Numbered from the stretch's first letter, positions 15,256 through 23,390 are shown. The stretch is DNA of 64,000 nucleotides from Dryocola sp051297175 (GCF_051297175.1 NZ_JBINNY010000001.1:2728001-2792000); one strand, 5' to 3'. Made by a program: numbers and translations. Notes: generated from the letters alone by a model not told the origin.

Positions 15256-15339
15256 ATGATGCTGCGACGCTACGGTTTTGAAATCATCCTCTCGCTGCTG
15301 ATTATTTGCGGCATTATTACCTTCAGCTTCTGGATTTAA
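15256..15339 (+). CDS. ydgU: YdgU, 27-residue membrane peptide
   Basis: A tandem ATGATG at 15256/15259 with CTGGAGTG upstream opens a 27-codon gene. Its product has a short basic start (MMLRRYGFE) and one hydrophobic span of about 18 residues ending FSFWI. The position between asr and ydgD and the RRY-FE-IIL-LLI pattern match E. coli YdgU, a small inner-membrane peptide of unknown role. It begins 16 bases after the asr terminator, so it may be reached by read-through. Confidence 0.75.
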   Translation: MMLRRYGFEIILSLLIICGIITFSFWI

Positions 15340-15447
15340 AGGCGTAGTACGCTGTTTTTACTCCCCCTTTCGGCGCGACCCGTCTATAGTTAGACATTCA
15401 TCGGGTTTATACAAAAATCATAATTAATCGCCCCATTAGAGAGTGAT

Positions 15448-16251
15448 ATGCGCAAAAGAGTTGTATTGCTGCTGGGAACGCTATGCTTCCTTCCGGCCCT
15501 GTCTCAGGCGGACGACAACGCTGCGGACGTAAAGACGCTGTTCTTTGGTCACGATGACCGTACCCACGTCAACGACCCCGCCGCCGCGCCCTGGGATGCA
15601 ATTGGTCAGCTCGAGACCGAAAGCGGCAATTTATGCACCGCAACCCTGATTTCCCCACATCTGGCGCTGACCGCCGGACACTGCCTGCTACAGCCGCCAA
15701 AGGGCAAGCCCGACAAGGCGGTCGCCCTGCGTTTTATCTCTAATAAAGGGAAATGGCGCTATGAGATCCACGATATTGAAGGGCGCGTTGAAAGCTCGCT
15801 TGGCCGCCGCCTGAAGCCCGACGGTGACGGCTGGATCGTGCCGCCCGGCGCTGCTCCCCACGATTTTGGCCTGGTGATCCTGCATAATCCTCCTTCCGGC
15901 ATTACCCCGCTGCCGCTGTTTGAAGGCGACCGAGATGCGTTAACCGAGGCGATGAAGGCCCAGGGCCGCAAGGTAACCCAGTCCGGCTACCCGGAAGATC
16001 ATCTTGACGATCTCTACACCCACACCGACTGCCTGGTCACCGGCTGGGCGCAAAAAACCGTGCTCTCGCACCAGTGCGACACCCTGCCCGGCGACAGCGG
16101 CTCACCGCTGATGCTCAAGACGGATAACGGCTGGCAGCTGATTGGCGTGCAAAGCTCCGCACCGGCGGCAAAAGACCGCTACCGGGCCGACAACCGTGCG
16201 ATTTCCGTCACGGGATTCCGCGACAGGCTTGAAGAGCTGGCGAACCAGTAG
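15448..16251 (+). CDS. ydgD: YdgD, periplasmic trypsin-like serine protease
   Basis: This 267-residue S1-type protease has a signal peptide (MRKRVVLLLGTLCFLPALSQA). The catalytic triad is visible: His in LTAGHC at about 72, Asp in HDFGLVIL at about 143, and Ser in LPGDSGSPL at about 217. The family is often annotated as V8-like glutamyl endopeptidase; the natural substrate of YdgD is unknown. It is the last backbone gene before the AT-rich islet and converges on it. Confidence 0.9.
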   Translation: MRKRVVLLLGTLCFLPALSQADDNAADVKTLFFGHDDRTHVNDPAAAPWDAIGQLETESGNLCTATLISPHLALTAGHCLLQPPKGKPDKAVALRFISNKGKWRYEIHDIEGRVESSLGRRLKPDGDGWIVPPGAAPHDFGLVILHNPPSGITPLPLFEGDRDALTEAMKAQGRKVTQSGYPEDHLDDLYTHTDCLVTGWAQKTVLSHQCDTLPGDSGSPLMLKTDNGWQLIGVQSSAPAAKDRYRADNRAISVTGFRDRLEELANQ

Positions 16252-16298
16252 AACAGATGAAATGCGTTAATGTTTCAGCGAGATATGACCATTGGTAC

Positions 16299-16318
16299 CC
16301 CCAGCCTTGAAGCTGGGG
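16299..16318. repeat. GC-rich hairpin at the left edge of the islet
   Basis: CCCCAGC-CTTGAA-GCTGGGG is a perfect 7-bp inverted repeat 8 bases downstream of the NudI-like stop codon. Neither strand has a following T run, so it is a poor intrinsic terminator. It could be a boundary or insertion-element end, or an RNA-stabilising stem. Confidence 0.6.
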
Positions 16319-16326
16319 ATAATCCC

Positions 16327-16752
16327 TTAGATGATCCCTTTTTCAGTAAAAGTGACCCGCGTAGCTTCATTTAAATCCAAAGATTTTATTTTTTCAGGTG
16401 GCATCCAGATAATTTCCTGGAACTCTTCGTTGAATGTAATATCGCGATTAGCACTTACACAATCAAATATAAGATAAATCATATAAATATCTTCGGTAGT
16501 GCCATCCGGATACGTTTTTGTACGGATGTCATCACGAAAAGCCCAAGGATTAATGTCTGTGATAAGTAGTTCATCCCCTAACTCTTCCATGATTTCGCGC
16601 CTAAGAGCGGTTTCCATTGTTTCGCCGGGTTCCATTCCGCCACCAGGCAAAGCCCATTGACCCGGGAAAACTCCACGATCGGAAGCCATTTTACACAGCA
16701 GAAACTCACCATCATTTTGTATTACAGGGCACACGATTATTCTCTGACGCAT
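16327..16752 (-). CDS. nudI: NudI-like Nudix pyrimidine (d)NTP pyrophosphatase
   Basis: This 141-residue Nudix hydrolase has the same length as E. coli NudI and long shared blocks (RGVFPGQWALPGGG, DDIRTKTYPDG, IYMIYLIFDCVSANRD). The Nudix box spans residues 38-60 (G-x5-E-x7-REIMEELG), with all catalytic acids present. NudI hydrolyses dUTP, dTTP and dCTP to monophosphate and PPi. It is the last gene of the islet operon, starting 1 base after the kinase stop with AAGGAAA inside the kinase end. Base composition is AT-rich, unlike the flanks. It may be a transferred copy rather than the chromosomal nudI. Confidence 0.88.
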   Translation of the reverse strand: MRQRIIVCPVIQNDGEFLLCKMASDRGVFPGQWALPGGGMEPGETMETALRREIMEELGDELLITDINPWAFRDDIRTKTYPDGTTEDIYMIYLIFDCVSANRDITFNEEFQEIIWMPPEKIKSLDLNEATRVTFTEKGII

Positions 16753-16753
16753 T

Positions 16754-17461
16754 TTATTTCCTTAATAACATTGCTTTCTGAAATACTCTATCAGAAAAGT
16801 CATCTATCTCATCTGGATGATTGCATATCATCACTCGTGGACGAAGATGGTCTGGAAGATTATCAATAAAATGCTGGTATTCATTATGCCAGCCATTTAT
16901 CCATTTTACTTTTGCATCCTCTCCAGGAAATTCCTTTGGACGGACACCCTGTATTTCATCGTCCTGGAGATGGGCAAGTGAGTAATTTACGGAATAATCA
17001 ATAAAAACTATAATGTCAGGCTCAGGTAGCAACTCATAGACACTTTTCCAAAGGTTCATGTAAGTGTCATGCTGCATTTTACTAATGTATTGAGCTTTAA
17101 ACATGAAATTGACAAATACATAATCTTCAAGATGAGAACGTTCCATTATCAGATTAAACCCTTTATCCAGCCAGGATTTAATAATCAGAGCGCGCTGTAT
17201 CATAAAGTTGAGTTGAATAAGATAACCATAGTTTTTTGTATCATCGAACAGATAAGGAAGAAGTGAATGGTGAACGCTTTTCTCGTCTATGGCTATTGTA
17301 TAGGAATCCTCCTTAAATAAACATGAAGATAATTTCTTCAAGAGTGTGCTTTTACCTACACCGGAATTCCCGGATAGGCATACATAAAGGGGTTGCCGCT
17401 CCTTAAAAACCTCTTTCTTATCTGCCGACCAGGGATCCATATAAAGATAGTTGTATCTCAT
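16754..17461 (-). CDS. Deoxynucleoside-kinase-like P-loop enzyme
   Basis: This 235-residue protein has a Walker A motif GNSGVGKST at residues 31-39. A helix-rich stretch reading DEKSVHHSLLPYLFDDTKNYGYLIQLNFMIQR at 59-90 is laid out like the dNK family (PF01712), and the ERS motif is at 107-109. These enzymes phosphorylate deoxynucleosides; enterobacteria normally rely on the unrelated Tdk for thymidine. The substrate cannot be read from sequence. Its ATG overlaps the stop of the radical SAM gene (ATGA) and its stop is 1 base from the NudI start, so all three are translationally coupled. AT-rich codon use marks it as acquired. Confidence 0.75.
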   Translation of the reverse strand: MRYNYLYMDPWSADKKEVFKERQPLYVCLSGNSGVGKSTLLKKLSSCLFKEDSYTIAIDEKSVHHSLLPYLFDDTKNYGYLIQLNFMIQRALIIKSWLDKGFNLIMERSHLEDYVFVNFMFKAQYISKMQHDTYMNLWKSVYELLPEPDIIVFIDYSVNYSLAHLQDDEIQGVRPKEFPGEDAKVKWINGWHNEYQHFIDNLPDHLRPRVMICNHPDEIDDFSDRVFQKAMLLRK

Positions 17462-18324
17462 GCTGTGAACTCCCTTTCGTTGAGCCAGAAACGATTATTT
17501 TCACATTTTCTCATGATCTCATCGTTTCCAAAAATAGAATTTATAATCCTGTCAGGTGAATCTGTTAACATATTACCCAACAGGGTATATTTTTCGCCGT
17601 CGGGAATAATGATATCAAAATTGGGTTCCATAACGACATTGGCTTTGTCCCTCTCTTCGAAGGTGGCCCAACTGATGGGCATATCTGGGTGTTGCTTTTT
17701 CAAGATATTCATTTTAGATGTAAATACATCTGTACTTATTTCTAACTTATCCCTTTTTTCTATCCCAACGCCCAACGGGCAGAATTGATAAAACCGCCAG
17801 GCCTGAATTTTATAGGGAAGCTCTTCAATCCAGCTGACAATATCGCTCAGCAGATTAGCATTTGACTGGGAAACTACGGTGGTGAGTTTTATATTAATAC
17901 GATTATTATTGTTCGGTAGCCACGTCAATATATTTTTAATGACTCTATGCTGGTTACTCATTTTATCACTGCGAATATCTGTATTCACGTACTTATCAAT
18001 GCCGTCGATTGGCATGCCAACCCAGTCCAGAACCGGATTCAGCCGCTCATGATCCATTACGAAACGATGTCCGACGGTGGATAGATAGGTCATAAATCCC
18101 ATCTGTTTCGCATATTCAATCATATTAATGAAGTCCGCTCTGGACGTCGGTTCACCACCAGTAAAACCTATACGTCGAAAACCCATTCGATACATGCGTT
18201 CAATAACATTGAGGGCACTGGAAAGAGACGAATCTTTGACACCGGGGTTGCGAAAACACAGATCGCAACCGAGATCGCAGTGTGAGGTTATTCTGAAATC
18301 CAAAAGCAAGCTGCTAATGTCCAT
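17458..18324 (-). CDS. Radical SAM protein, viperin-like candidate
   Basis: This 288-residue radical SAM enzyme has the CX3CX2C motif at Cys16/20/23 followed by Phe24, and GGEP at 56-59. Only two other cysteines exist (182, 274), so there is no SPASM or second cluster. Segments after the core (KLTTVVSQSN at 146-155, WRFYQF at 176-181, then E-x-N and PDG motifs near 223-243) are laid out like viperin (VINRFNVEEDM, WKVFQ, ESNQKM), though identity is low. Viperins convert nucleoside triphosphates to 3'-deoxy-3',4'-didehydro forms. The first gene of the islet operon, it has GAGGAC before ATG 18324. Substrate unproven. Confidence 0.7.
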   Translation of the reverse strand: MDISSLLLDFRITSHCDLGCDLCFRNPGVKDSSLSSALNVIERMYRMGFRRIGFTGGEPTSRADFINMIEYAKQMGFMTYLSTVGHRFVMDHERLNPVLDWVGMPIDGIDKYVNTDIRSDKMSNQHRVIKNILTWLPNNNNRINIKLTTVVSQSNANLLSDIVSWIEELPYKIQAWRFYQFCPLGVGIEKRDKLEISTDVFTSKMNILKKQHPDMPISWATFEERDKANVVMEPNFDIIIPDGEKYTLLGNMLTDSPDRIINSIFGNDEIMRKCENNRFWLNEREFTA

Positions 18325-18353
18325 AACAAGTCCTCTGTTTGCTGAGTTGAAAC

Positions 18354-18404
18354 GCTATAACCATGCAATTTACATGGTTATAGCAAACCATATGCTCATA
18401 TCAA
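18354..18404 (-). promoter_or_regulatory. Islet promoter overlapping a perfect 12-bp palindrome
   Basis: On the minus strand TTGATA (18404-18399) and TATAAC (18382-18377) are 16 bp apart and point at the radical SAM gene. GCTATAACCATG (18354-18365) and CATGGTTATAGC (18373-18384) form a perfect inverted repeat with a 7-bp centre. It covers the -10 box and the predicted start near 18370. Because the transcript would begin at the centre, this is more likely a DNA operator than an RNA hairpin. Confidence 0.7.
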
Positions 18405-18493
18405 CCAGAGTTAAAGCTTAAATTTCGCCAGGTAGTTTTTCCCACAGATCGGCTTAGCAACACTTTCGGAAGTTTTCGGCGTCGAATCTCTTA

Positions 18494-18823
18494 TCAGGCA
18501 ACTTTAATAATAATCATGCCGATCAGCAGGAAAACCAGACCGATCCAGCCTTTACGGTTCAGACGCTGGCCGAAGAGGATCCAGCCTGCGGCAACCGTTG
18601 CCGCAATACCAAAGCCGCCCCACAGCGCGTAGGCCACGGAAAGTTCGATACCCTTCACCGCCTGTGCCAGGGCGCTAAACGCCGCGAGCACCGCTAACAG
18701 CGAAAGTACGCCATATCCCCAGCGACGGAAGCCGTCGGAATGCTTAAGAAAAATGTTCGCCGCGATTTCGAGCACGATGGCGGCCAGCAGCCAGGCCGCG
18801 TGGATCCATTCAAACGATGGCAT
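18494..18823 (-). CDS. mdtI: MdtI, spermidine exporter subunit (SMR family)
   Basis: This 109-residue four-helix small multidrug resistance protein is close to E. coli MdtI (AWLLAAIVLEIAANIFLKHSDGFRR, SVAYALWGGFGIAATVAAGWILFGQRL). The conserved membrane Glu is in IVLEIAAN. It works as a heteromer with MdtJ to export spermidine. The frame opens earlier at GTG 18835, but ATG 18823 has GGAGG five bases upstream and gives the E. coli length. Its start overlaps the end of mdtJ by 14 bases, so the pair is translationally coupled. Confidence 0.95.
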   Translation of the reverse strand: MPSFEWIHAAWLLAAIVLEIAANIFLKHSDGFRRWGYGVLSLLAVLAAFSALAQAVKGIELSVAYALWGGFGIAATVAAGWILFGQRLNRKGWIGLVFLLIGMIIIKVA

Positions 18824-19184
18824 GGTTACCTCCACGTGCTACGGGTTGGCTGTGCGCCTTTTTTGCGGTGGTACCCGACTTGATCAGCGCAATGCCCACC
18901 ACCAGAGTGGTTAAACCTATAATTTTCAGTAATGAGATTGACTCGTCGAACAGCAGAACGCTGAACAGCGTAATAAACAGAATACCGATCCCTTCCCACA
19001 TCGCATACGCCACGCCGAGGGCAATACGCTTAATAGAAAACGACAGTAAAATATAAGAAACGGCGATCATCACCAGCATGAAAATATAACCGAAGTTATT
19101 ATCACTGACGCTTGACCATTTCATCGACAAGGTGCCAATAATTTCAGCAGCGATTGCGCAAGCTAATAGAATCCAATAAATCAT
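18810..19184 (-). CDS. mdtJ: MdtJ, spermidine exporter subunit (SMR family)
   Basis: This 124-residue SMR protein has four membrane spans, and the conserved Glu in IAAEIIGTLSMKW is in helix 1. VAYAMWEGIGILFITLFSVLLFDESIS follows, and the tail after residue 105 is hydrophilic. It matches E. coli MdtJ (121 residues), the partner of MdtI in spermidine excretion. It is first in the mdtJI pair, divergent from tqsA. A ribosome site (GGAGAGAAATC) precedes the ATG at 19184. Confidence 0.95.
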   Translation of the reverse strand: MIYWILLACAIAAEIIGTLSMKWSSVSDNNFGYIFMLVMIAVSYILLSFSIKRIALGVAYAMWEGIGILFITLFSVLLFDESISLLKIIGLTTLVVGIALIKSGTTAKKAHSQPVARGGNHAIV

Positions 19185-19672
19185 GATTTCTCTCCTGACA
19201 GAGAAAATAACGGTGCCGCAGTTTGTATAAACGCCTCAGGCGACAAACAAACCGAACAAAAAGTGTTAAAAGGCCTTACAGCGCACGCGAGGTGCCTGAT
19301 GGCGAATGCAGGAGAGCGGGACTATAGCGCGTTGCGCCAGTGTTGTTCACCGGATAAAGAAAAGGCAGGGGAAAAGATAACGGGGTGGTTCATTAATAAC
19401 GTTTTGAACAGCTTGTTCGTAAACATAATGTCCATAGTATTCACAACATATCCGCGTTGTTGCTTCTCATCAGTTGCGGATAGTAAATTGTCCTCAGTAG
19501 TCAAACACGCCAAATTTGTACCATATCAGCGTTTTATTTTCCTCTCATTTTCATTTCTTTACGTTGGCGTTTAATAAAATAGTGGTGAATACTCCGTATT
19601 ATAGTGAGAAATTACGGACAAAATAGACGTGTCGGGCTGCCCTCCCACACGGACGCGCGGAGACCCCCCTGC
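19185..19672. other. AT-rich divergent promoter region mdtJ-tqsA
   Basis: No convincing gene lies here. A 103-codon frame at 19263-19574 has no ribosome site or family features. The stretch is AT-rich and must carry the mdtJI promoter on one side and the tqsA promoter on the other; a run GTATTATAG at about 19594-19602 could be the tqsA -10 region. Confidence 0.5.
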
Positions 19673-20707
19673 ATGGCAAAACCCATCATTACGCTCAATG
19701 GTTTAAAAGTCGTCATCATGCTCGGCATGCTGGTCATTATCATGGCCGGCGTGAAGGAAGCGGCGGATATCATTGTGCCCTTTATCCTCGCGCTGTTTAT
19801 CGCGGTGATCCTCAACCCGGTTATCCGCCGCCTCGAGAAATTGCGCGTGCCGCGGGTGCTGGCGATTACGCTCGTCGTCGTGATTATCGTGCTTTCGATG
19901 GTGCTGCTGCTCGCCTATCTCGGCACCTCGCTTAACGAACTGGCGCGCACCCTGCCGCAGTATCGCTCGTCGCTGGTTGCGCCTTTGCAGACTCTCGAAC
20001 CCTGGCTGCAGCGCGTCGGCATCAGCGTTTCGGTGGATGAACTGCTCAAATATATCGATCCCAACTCGGCGATGACGCTGGTCACCGGGCTTATCACCCA
20101 GCTTTCCAACGCCATGACGTCGATCTTCCTGCTGCTGCTGACCGTGGTCTTTATGCTGATTGAGGTTCCGCAGCTGCCCGTAAAGCTTCAGCAGCTTATG
20201 GCCCGCCCCGTCGAGGGGATGGGCGCGATTCAGCGCTGCCTCGACAGCGTCAGCCACTATCTGGTGCTAAAAACGGCGATAAGCCTGGTGACCGGCGTGG
20301 TGGTATGGGCGATGCTCGGCGCGCTGGACGTGCGCTTTGCGTTCGTCTGGGGCCTGCTCGCCTTCTCGCTCAACTACATTCCCAATATCGGCTCGGTGCT
20401 GGCCGCCATTCCCCCCGTCGCGCAGGTGCTGGTGTTCAGCGGCTTCTACGAAGGGATGATTGTCGTTGCGGGCTACCTGGTGATTAACCTGGTGATCGGG
20501 AATATTATCGAGCCGCGCATGATGGGCCGCGGATTAGGCTTATCGACGCTGGTGGTGTTTCTGTCGCTGATATTCTGGGGCTGGCTGCTTGGCCCGGTGG
20601 GCATGCTGCTTTCCGTGCCGCTGACTATCGTGGTGAAAATCGCCCTGGAGCAAAGCCACGGCGGCAAGAGCATCGCCGTCCTGCTGAGCGATCTGAGCGA
20701 GAACTGA
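19673..20707 (+). CDS. tqsA: TqsA, AI-2 exporter (AI-2E/UPF0118 family)
   Basis: This 344-residue polytopic membrane protein is close to E. coli TqsA: it starts MAKPIITLNGLK, then ADIIVPFILALFIAVILNP, RTLPQYRSSL, NYIPNIGSVLAAIPP and the end KSIAVLLSDL. TqsA exports the quorum-sensing signal AI-2 and affects biofilm formation. The frame is open from 19604, but ATG 19673 gives the E. coli length and start. It is divergent from mdtJI as in E. coli. Downstream, the expected pntAB genes are replaced by an esterase gene in the opposite direction. Confidence 0.95.
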   Translation: MAKPIITLNGLKVVIMLGMLVIIMAGVKEAADIIVPFILALFIAVILNPVIRRLEKLRVPRVLAITLVVVIIVLSMVLLLAYLGTSLNELARTLPQYRSSLVAPLQTLEPWLQRVGISVSVDELLKYIDPNSAMTLVTGLITQLSNAMTSIFLLLLTVVFMLIEVPQLPVKLQQLMARPVEGMGAIQRCLDSVSHYLVLKTAISLVTGVVVWAMLGALDVRFAFVWGLLAFSLNYIPNIGSVLAAIPPVAQVLVFSGFYEGMIVVAGYLVINLVIGNIIEPRMMGRGLGLSTLVVFLSLIFWGWLLGPVGMLLSVPLTIVVKIALEQSHGGKSIAVLLSDLSEN

Positions 20708-20744
20708 GGAATGCCCGGCTCCTGGCAGAACCGGGCGGGCAGAA

Positions 20745-21353
20745 TCAGGTTAGATCGAAACGGCGGATGATAAACTCCATCGCCTTGGCAACGCCTTCCG
20801 CGCTGATGGTGTGAACCACGCCGGGTTCAAACAGCGTTTCCACTTCCACACCGGCTTCCGTTAACGCAGCGGCGGCCGATTCGCTCTCGGACCAGGGGAT
20901 AACCTGGTCATCCATGCCGTGGACCAGCAGCGCAGCGGTACCCGCCGCAGGCTGGTAAGGACGCGGGGACGAAAGTCGCCCGGAGAAAGCCGCCACGCCC
21001 GCCATCGGGAAACGTGCGGTCACCAGCGCGTCCAGCGCCATAATCGAGCCCTGAGAAAAGCCGAGCAGGATCACCTTGTCTTTCCCCGGCGTCACGTCGT
21101 GCTGCCTGAAGATAGCGTCGAGGGTTTCATTGAAGGCCGCGCGGGCTTCAACGATGCGCGCGGGGCGAGTCTCTTCCGTTACGCCCATCACGCTAAACCA
21201 CTGGTAGCCCTCGCCGCCGCCGTCAAAGCGCGAGGTGCCGTTAGGTGAAGCAAAAATAACCTCCGGCATAACCTGCTGAAAATAGAGCCCCAGCCCCGCC
21301 AGATCCGCGCCGGAACTTCCCACGCCGTGTAAAAAAATTACGAGCTTTTTCAT
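20745..21353 (-). CDS. Alpha/beta hydrolase, phospholipase/carboxylesterase family
   Basis: This 202-residue single-domain hydrolase starts MKKLVIFLHGVGSSG, placing the oxyanion strand at the N-terminus. The nucleophile elbow GFSQGS is at about residues 112-117. The acid is in VHGMDDQVIPW and the His in GVVHTIS, so the triad is complete. The layout fits PF02230 (YpfH/acyl-protein thioesterase-like). The substrate is unknown. The frame opens at 21446, but ATG 21353 has AAGGA upstream. It converges on tqsA. Confidence 0.85.
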   Translation of the reverse strand: MKKLVIFLHGVGSSGADLAGLGLYFQQVMPEVIFASPNGTSRFDGGGEGYQWFSVMGVTEETRPARIVEARAAFNETLDAIFRQHDVTPGKDKVILLGFSQGSIMALDALVTARFPMAGVAAFSGRLSSPRPYQPAAGTAALLVHGMDDQVIPWSESESAAAALTEAGVEVETLFEPGVVHTISAEGVAKAMEFIIRRFDLT

Positions 21354-21517
21354 ATATGTCCTTAATCCGTTGGCCGGGAAGCGTTCACCCGCCCGATCGC
21401 CGGGCTTCGTACAACGATCTACATAGAATCCCACAGAGTTATCCACCGATTTTGTGGATAACTTTTGCCGGGTCGGGAAGCGTCACCGCACGAGTTTCTT
21501 TCCGGCCATCCTTGCGT

Positions 21518-21748
21518 TTACATGCTGTAGCCGGGTTTTTTAGCGAGCGTTTCCAACGACGGCGCGATTTCTTTGTCGTAGACGTCCTCTTTCCAGCGAT
21601 CCTGCTCGACGGGGATAAGCGCCACCGACAGCGAGGCGTCTTTAGAACCAAAATGTTTCTTCACGGCTTCGCTGAGATCGTCCGCCAGCGCCTGCTTCTG
21701 CTCTTCCGTCAGCTCGCGCGGAAAGTGTTTTACGGTGATATGTGGCAC
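21518..21748 (-). CDS. PptA-like 4-oxalocrotonate tautomerase family protein
   Basis: This 76-residue protein starts Met-Pro, so mature Pro1 would be the catalytic base of the tautomerase superfamily. It aligns with E. coli PptA (YdcE): PHITVKHFPREL at the start, a central SKDASLSVAL and a KKPGYSM end. PptA acts on phenylenolpyruvate-type substrates in vitro, and its physiological substrate is unknown. It is 76 bp downstream of nhoA on the same strand, near the E. coli arrangement, so cotranscription is possible. Confidence 0.85.
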   Translation of the reverse strand: MPHITVKHFPRELTEEQKQALADDLSEAVKKHFGSKDASLSVALIPVEQDRWKEDVYDKEIAPSLETLAKKPGYSM

Positions 21749-21824
21749 GGGTTTTCTCCATCATGGTTAGAAAATGCGGGTTTGATTTCTTACTACTGCA
21801 TTACATCTGCGTAACCAGATGATA

Positions 21825-22628
21825 TCAACTACAGAAGATGCGGTTAAAGGATTCAACGTCGATGCCGTGCGTCGGCGAATCAAGGCGCAGGCCAAGATTT
21901 TCCTGAAGCGCCCGGTACACTGCCCCGGCGTCCGGCAGTTCCCGTCTTTCGCCGTTAACCGTAAGCTGGCGGTCGCTCAGGGTAATGCTGCCGCCGTTGC
22001 GCGCGTGCAGGCTGCCCATCAGATGATGGCGGAAGTGGGAATCCGGCCACGTCGCCACATAGTGGTTCGCCACCTCGTAATCGGCAAAATACTGCGGCTG
22101 CAAATCGAAACGGTACAGCGGCAGCCACTCCTCGCCTTCGCGCAGGCTGAGAAGATATTCGTCTTCGAGGCGCGTCACGCGGTAAACGCCGTGCGGCGTG
22201 GCCTGTTCGCGATCGGGCTCGAAGCGCAGCGGCGCGGTCAGCGTTTTGCCGCCGAAGCCCACGTCCGCCAAATAACGCTCCGCGCCGACGGTCACCAGCT
22301 GTAGGCGATGCGTGCGGGCGGGAACCTCGGCGGGACGCATAATCAACACGCGCGCGGCCAGGTCTTCGACGGCAAAACCGATTTCAAGCAGCGCCCGGCG
22401 CAGCAGCGCATTTTGCTCGTAGCAGTAGCCACCCCGCCCGGCGGTGACCAGCTTGTCGAACACGCTGTCGTCGTCGAGCAGGATCCGGCGGCCCAGCAGC
22501 GCGTCCAGATTTTCAAACGGGATGGCGCAGGCGTGCAGCAGGTGCAGCCGCCGCAGGGTCGGCAGATCCGCCGCGTAAGGGCCGGTGTAATGGATGCGCG
22601 CCAGGTAAGCGTTCAGGTCAAAAGCCAT
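21825..22628 (-). CDS. nhoA: NhoA, arylamine N-acetyltransferase
   Basis: This 267-residue NAT family enzyme has the catalytic triad visible: Cys in RGGYCYEQNALL at about 69, His in ARTHRLQLV at about 107 and Asp in LADVGFGGKTL at about 122. It transfers acetyl from acetyl-CoA to arylamines and N-hydroxyarylamines. Length and neighbour (a PptA-like tautomerase) match E. coli NhoA. No regulatory site was recognised. Confidence 0.93.
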   Translation of the reverse strand: MAFDLNAYLARIHYTGPYAADLPTLRRLHLLHACAIPFENLDALLGRRILLDDDSVFDKLVTAGRGGYCYEQNALLRRALLEIGFAVEDLAARVLIMRPAEVPARTHRLQLVTVGAERYLADVGFGGKTLTAPLRFEPDREQATPHGVYRVTRLEDEYLLSLREGEEWLPLYRFDLQPQYFADYEVANHYVATWPDSHFRHHLMGSLHARNGGSITLSDRQLTVNGERRELPDAGAVYRALQENLGLRLDSPTHGIDVESFNRIFCS

Positions 22629-22702
22629 GGGACATTTTCCGTTACGGTGGAGTTGTCCTTACTATAAAGGATGGCGTGGCCTGCACATGATCGATGGTGC
22701 GA

Positions 22703-23320
22703 TCACAGCAGTTCGTTGCGGCTCAGCACTTCCCGCAGGCGCTCGTCCTCGCGCACCTTTTGTGCAATGGCGTACAGCTTCGGCGTGTGCTTTTCAAACC
22801 ACGCCTGCCGGGGCCGCCAGTTAATCATTACCGCCGGATAAGCGTCCAGCAGGCTAATTTTTTCGCCAAAAATGTATGGCCCGTCGCCAAGCTGCGTCTC
22901 CAGCCACAGATAGAGCCGCTCGCGATACCGGTTGGTGCTCGCCAGCAGCTCTTCTTCACCGCTTTGCGTCCAGCGGGAAGTGTCATCGCCGTAGGTGAAG
23001 GTGGGATAAACGTTGGCGACAAGCCAGACCAGCAGGCGGTAAAACCGCTGGCGTTCCGGCGTGTCCGGCGGCGGGGCCAGCTCGGGATGTTTATCCAGCA
23101 GCATCAGGGCGATGGCGGCGGTTTCGGTCATGATACTGCCGTCTTCCAGCCTGAGCGTCGGCACCTGCGCGAGCGGGTTCAGCTCCAGCAGCGCGTCACG
23201 CTGCGGGCCAGGTTGTTCAAAACCTTCAACGTTTTTCCACTTCCAGGCCTCGCCCGTCAGCACGAACATGATTTCGACAATCGCCGAGCCGCACCCCGGC
23301 GCACCGTAGAGTTTGTACAT
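22703..23320 (-). CDS. Glutathione S-transferase family protein
   Basis: This 205-residue protein has a thioredoxin-like N-terminal domain (MYKLYGAPGCGSAIVEIM, with NPLAQVPTLRLEDGSIMTETAAIALML carrying the cis-Pro and Glu/Thr glutathione site) and an all-helical C-terminal domain. The CGSA motif near residue 10 suggests a Cys- or Ser-type active site, as in beta/xi-like classes. The substrate is unknown. The open frame starts at 23401, but ATG 23320 has GGAGA upstream and a family-typical start. It is divergent from lacI across 70 bp. Confidence 0.88.
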   Translation of the reverse strand: MYKLYGAPGCGSAIVEIMFVLTGEAWKWKNVEGFEQPGPQRDALLELNPLAQVPTLRLEDGSIMTETAAIALMLLDKHPELAPPPDTPERQRFYRLLVWLVANVYPTFTYGDDTSRWTQSGEEELLASTNRYRERLYLWLETQLGDGPYIFGEKISLLDAYPAVMINWRPRQAWFEKHTPKLYAIAQKVREDERLREVLSRNELL

Positions 23321-23390
23321 GATGCTCTCCTGTCTAAAGTGATTAAGTGTAGAATAGCCCCGGACTTTAAGAGCGATAAGGAAACCCGGC

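Noticed and set aside
17393..17788. 131-codon plus-strand frame across the kinase/radical SAM junction
   Set aside because: Lies antisense to two genes with clear motifs.
19263..19574. 103-codon frame between mdtJ and tqsA
   Set aside because: No ribosome site or family features; AT-rich promoter DNA.
20713..20736. GCCCGG/CCGGGC stem after tqsA as a terminator
   Set aside because: Six-bp stem with a 12-base loop and no T run.
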